Below, one piece after another: positions 61,090 through 64,000 of a stretch of DNA of 64,000 bases. Position 1 is the stretch's first letter; each line of letters starts with the position of its first letter. The notes beneath the pieces are model-generated. The model searched no databases. It saw nothing but the letters and a program-made list of their open reading frames with translations, and was not told the DNA's origin. The position numbers and the translations under genes are program-made. The stretch is from Bacteroidales bacterium (GTDB lineage: Bacteria > Bacteroidota > Bacteroidia > Bacteroidales > UBA932), in NCBI GenBank assembly GCA_017626355.1, contig JAGAIY010000020.1, forward strand, positions 1-64,000, written 5' to 3'.

Positions 61090-62436
61090 ATGGCTAACAA
61101 AGAAATGAACAGAAGAGACTTCCTCCAGGCTACCGGTATGCTCGGAGTAGGACTCGTAGGAACATCCGCACTTCTTTCTTCATGCGGAAAAAAGACAGTC
61201 AATACCCCGCTTCGCGAGGCTGGCACATATTACGTACCCGAAATGCCGGACAAGGCCGACAACGGAAAAGAGATCAGAGTAGCTCTCGTAGGTTGTGGCG
61301 GACGTGGATACGGTGCAATGAACAATGTGCTTGCAGCTGCTGACAATGTAAAGATCGTCGCTCTTGCTGACGTCTGCGAAGACCGTCTTCAGGGAATACG
61401 CGAAGACCTCAAGAAGGAGCATGGTCAGGAAATTCCTGACGAAATGTGCTTCATCGGTTTCGATGCCTACAAGAAGGCTCTTGACGCAGATGTGAACTAT
61501 GCCATCCTCACAACACCTCCTGCATTCCGCCCAGAGCACTACAAATATGCTGTAGAGAAGGGAATCCACTGCTTCCTCGAGAAGCCTGTCTGCGTTGACC
61601 CTAAGGGTTACAGGACTGTGATGGCTGCCGCAAAGCAGGCAAAGGCCAAGAACCTCGTTACAATCTGCGGAACCCAGCGCCACCACGAGCGTCAGTATGT
61701 AGAGGCTTTCCAGAAGATTTCCGAGGGTATGATCGGAGAGATCACCGGAGGTAATGTATACTGGAACCAGGGTATGCTCTGGTACAGGAACCGCGAGAAG
61801 GGCTGGAGCGACATGGAGTGGATGATCCGTGACTGGGTGAACTGGACATGGCTTTCAGGCGACCATATCGTGGAGCAGCACGTCCACAATATCGACGTAT
61901 TCCTCTGGATGTCAGGACTCAAGGTTAAATCTGCGACCGCATTCGGTTCTCGTCAGCGCCGTGTGACCGGTGACCAGTACGACAACTTCAGCGTTGATTT
62001 CGAGTGCGAGAACGGTGTTCATTTCCACAGCATGTGCCGCCAGATCGACGGTTGCGCCAACAAGATCGGCGAGATGGTGGTCGGAACAAAGGGAGTATGG
62101 ACAAGCTGGGATGAGACCATCAGAGACCATCAGGGCAATGTCCTTTGGGCCTTCGACTGGGACGGAGAGAGAGCTAAGCACTCTCAGTTCGACCCATATA
62201 CAATCGAGCATATCGATGCAATCAACCATATCCGCAGAGGAGAAAGCCACGACGAAGCGACAGCATGCGCAATGTCGACACTTGCCGGCATCATGGGTCG
62301 TGAGGCTGCCTACACAGGCAAGGCTGTGACTTGGGACGAGATGAGCCAGTCAGAAATGAATCTTGTACCTGAGAACCCTCAGATGGGCCCTATGGACCTT
62401 ACAGCAAATATCCCTGTACCAGGAAGTGCACAGTAA
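61090..62436 (+). CDS. Tat-exported Gfo/Idh/MocA-family oxidoreductase lipoprotein
   Basis: A 448-residue protein from ATG 61090 (an earlier ATG at 61054 lies inside the preceding gene). A twin-arginine signal (NRRDFLQATG, Arg8-Arg9) ends in a lipobox, SSCG (Cys32), so it is exported folded and lipidated. The NAD(P)-binding fold has VALVGCGGRGYGA, ADVCEDRL and the EKP motif in FLEKPVCVD. The substrate domain has GDHIVEQHVHNIDVFLW. Family members oxidise or reduce sugars at C3 or C1, often with tightly bound cofactor. Export with its cofactor fits the Tat signal. The neighbours are the cytochrome fusion and the TIM barrel. Confidence 0.9.
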   Translation: MANKEMNRRDFLQATGMLGVGLVGTSALLSSCGKKTVNTPLREAGTYYVPEMPDKADNGKEIRVALVGCGGRGYGAMNNVLAAADNVKIVALADVCEDRLQGIREDLKKEHGQEIPDEMCFIGFDAYKKALDADVNYAILTTPPAFRPEHYKYAVEKGIHCFLEKPVCVDPKGYRTVMAAAKQAKAKNLVTICGTQRHHERQYVEAFQKISEGMIGEITGGNVYWNQGMLWYRNREKGWSDMEWMIRDWVNWTWLSGDHIVEQHVHNIDVFLWMSGLKVKSATAFGSRQRRVTGDQYDNFSVDFECENGVHFHSMCRQIDGCANKIGEMVVGTKGVWTSWDETIRDHQGNVLWAFDWDGERAKHSQFDPYTIEHIDAINHIRRGESHDEATACAMSTLAGIMGREAAYTGKAVTWDEMSQSEMNLVPENPQMGPMDLTANIPVPGSAQ

Positions 62437-62448
62437 TCCCTTTCAGAT

Positions 62449-63384
62449 ATGAACAGAAGAGATTTCCTTAAAAGTTCTATGGTCGGCGCCACTGGCGTCG
62501 CCATAGCTTCATCTCCGCTTGCTGCCCTCACATCATGCGCTCCAAAGCAGCAGGAAGGCTGTGACAAGGCCTGCTGCATGCATGGAAACGGCCAGCTGAA
62601 CATCTCGTTCCAGGAAGGCACAGCTCCACGTGAGACCCTCAACGAGAAGTTCGACTATATGGAAGCCCTCGGCGTGACAGGATTCGAGCCGGGCGGATGG
62701 GATCTTGTAGACCGTGTAAACGAAATCCAGCAGGCCCTCAACGGCCGCAACATCAAGGTTTCAGCGATCTGCGCCGGCTTTGACGGTTTCATCCTTGCCG
62801 AAGATCCTAAGGTGAAGGCTCAGTTCGACAGCACCATGCGCGAGATCATCGCCGCTGCCGGAGAGCTCGGTTCTACCGGTGTGATCATGGTACCTGCCTT
62901 CAACGGACAGACTCCTTGCAAGCCTCACACACGCGAGACCCGCGAATTCCTCTGCGAGCAGATGCATGAGCTCGGAGAATATGCCCTCAAGCACAATACC
63001 ACTGTGATTCTCGAGCCGCTCAACCGTGACGAGGCACACTACCTCCGTCAGGTAGCAGATGCAGCCGCCATCTGCCGTGACTCCAAGAGTGCAGGTGTCA
63101 AGTGCATGGGTGACTTCTGGCATATGAAGGAAGAGACCTCAGATTTTGCCGCCTTCCTTGCAGCCGGTCCTGAATATCTCCAGCATGTACACATTGCAAG
63201 CCGAGGACACCGCAGAATGCCTTCGGAGGACGGCGTACTCGACAACTATGTTGACGGATTCCGTGCCCTCAAGATGATGGGATACGACAAATATGTGAGC
63301 TTCGAATGCGGCTGCGACGGTGACCGTGAGATCCTCGTTCCTGCAGCAGTAGAACTCATCCGCAAGCAGTGGGAAGAAGCATAA
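62449..63384 (+). CDS. Tat-exported xylose-isomerase-like TIM-barrel lipoprotein
   Basis: A 311-residue protein with a twin-arginine signal (NRRDFLKSS, Arg3-Arg4) and lipobox LTSC (Cys30). The mature part is a sugar-phosphate isomerase/epimerase-type barrel (AP-endonuclease-2 family). Metal ligands are probable in ILEPLNRDE, MGDFWHM, HVHIAS and VSFECGC (Glu, Asp/His, His, Glu). Such enzymes isomerise, epimerise or lyse keto-sugars. Cys-rich residues after the anchor (GCDKACCM) are unusual. It is 12 bases after the oxidoreductase. Confidence 0.85.
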   Translation: MNRRDFLKSSMVGATGVAIASSPLAALTSCAPKQQEGCDKACCMHGNGQLNISFQEGTAPRETLNEKFDYMEALGVTGFEPGGWDLVDRVNEIQQALNGRNIKVSAICAGFDGFILAEDPKVKAQFDSTMREIIAAAGELGSTGVIMVPAFNGQTPCKPHTRETREFLCEQMHELGEYALKHNTTVILEPLNRDEAHYLRQVADAAAICRDSKSAGVKCMGDFWHMKEETSDFAAFLAAGPEYLQHVHIASRGHRRMPSEDGVLDNYVDGFRALKMMGYDKYVSFECGCDGDREILVPAAVELIRKQWEEA

Positions 63385-63411
63385 CATGAAACAGACCAAA
63401 CATATTTAAAT

Positions 63412-64000
63412 ATGAGACTTGAAAGACTTGTGGCGACCGGATTAATGGCCGCCACGGTTTTTGTTGCCTGCAACAGTACTTCTGTAGAGAAGCCTCAGGA
63501 GGCACTTAAACCGATAACCTTTGAAAAAGTTACGCTGGAAGACGAATTCTGGCTTCCAAGACTCCAGACACAGAAAGAGACACTCGTTCCTTTCTCTCTT
63601 GAAAAGACCGAAAGCGCTGTGGAGAATCTCCGCCGCGTGGGTAACTATCTGAATACAGGCAAGAAGGAAAAGCTTCTTCCTCTCGCACGCTATGTCGCTT
63701 CCGACCTGTTCAAGGTAATGGAAGGCGCAGCCTATCTTCTTGCTCTCGAAAGGGATCCCGCACTCGAGAAGCAGATGGACGAGATAATCGACATCATAGC
63801 CGAGGCCCAGTGCGAGGACGGATATATTTATGAGCCTCTTACCGTAGATCCTTCGATGTACAAGAGAAACACATATACCGGCTTCGAGCCGTATTCGTTC
63901 GTTGTACACAGCCATGAGCTTTACGACATGGGACATATGTACGAGGCTGCCATAGCATACTACAGGGCTACAGGAAAGAGGAAATGGCTTGATGTGGCCG
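63412..64000 (+). CDS. GH127/DUF1680-family glycosidase lipoprotein, 5' part
   Basis: From ATG 63412 the frame runs to the window end (196 residues). The signal peptide ends in a lipobox, VACNS (Cys20). The conserved opening of GH127 is seen: KVTLEDEFWLPRLQTQKETL, then ARYVASDLFKVMEGAAYLLAL, AQCEDGYIYEP, and ELYDMGHMYEAAIAYYRATGKRKWLDVA. GH127 enzymes are mainly beta-L-arabinofuranosidases with a Cys nucleophile at a zinc site, and that part lies beyond the window. It is 27 bases after the TIM-barrel gene, so probably in the same operon. Confidence 0.83.
   Translation, partial: MRLERLVATGLMAATVFVACNSTSVEKPQEALKPITFEKVTLEDEFWLPRLQTQKETLVPFSLEKTESAVENLRRVGNYLNTGKKEKLLPLARYVASDLFKVMEGAAYLLALERDPALEKQMDEIIDIIAEAQCEDGYIYEPLTVDPSMYKRNTYTGFEPYSFVVHSHELYDMGHMYEAAIAYYRATGKRKWLDVA

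Noticed and set aside
1..64000. CRISPR arrays, insertion sequences, prophage
   Set aside because: No regularly spaced repeats, transposase or phage structural genes were found. The only phage-type domain is ORF6N at 30190-31080.

Overview
The window is a chromosomal stretch of a member of the Bacteroidota, most likely a gut- or rumen-type Bacteroidales. The evidence is repeated -7 elements of the form TAnnTTTG with occasional TTTG at -33, almost no Shine-Dalgarno sequences, many Sec/lipobox lipoproteins, TonB-dependent outer-membrane receptors, S46 dipeptidyl peptidases, LptE-SecG gene order, an ORF6N protein and an EF-G2-type elongation factor. No transposase, phage or CRISPR array was seen.

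Layout. 1-6.5 kb: the 5' end of rpsL, three five-bladed-propeller glycosidases (GH43 and relatives), an MGMT-like protein, a plug-only TonB-receptor fragment, a SIMPL protein, tRNA-Gly and a membrane LytTR regulator. 6.6-13.4 kb: a small membrane-protein/lipoprotein pair, then a BlaI-BlaR1(TonB)-TPR-outer-membrane-barrel operon. 13.4-18.2 kb (minus strand): a small secreted protein, nitroreductase, a tandem 128-bp repeat, pheS and a GH9 glucanase. 18.3-30.1 kb: a surface operon of C69 dipeptidase, TonB receptor, DUF4876 lipoprotein, DUF6850 barrel, fimbrillin/FISUMP lipoprotein and M16 protease. 30.2-35.7 kb: an ORF6N/PLD-like protein, a NosR-like Fe-S membrane protein and an S46 peptidase. 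35.8-40.8 kb (minus strand): sigma-54 activator, lptE, a TPR-like protein, secG and a ClpB lacking its N-domain. 41-50 kb: an abundant OmpA/TPR lipoprotein, another GH43, aspS, a DMT transporter, rsmA and a GH97. 50-55 kb: an ECF-sigma cassette, a flavodoxin-like protein and an EF-G2 paralogue. 55-59.4 kb: an XRE regulator, rnhB, an S46 peptidase and mrp.

The most unusual part is 59.5-64.0 kb. A four-heme NapC/NrfH-type cytochrome fused to a SUMF1 domain is followed by a Tat-exported lipoprotein Gfo/Idh/MocA oxidoreductase, a Tat-exported lipoprotein xylose-isomerase-like TIM barrel and a GH127-type glycosidase (cut by the window end). Together they suggest a periplasmic redox route of sugar or glycoside conversion wired to the quinone pool.

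Overall the neighbourhood mixes housekeeping translation genes with secreted enzymes for glycan and peptide breakdown. The carbohydrate enzymes are scattered and not arranged in SusC/SusD loci.
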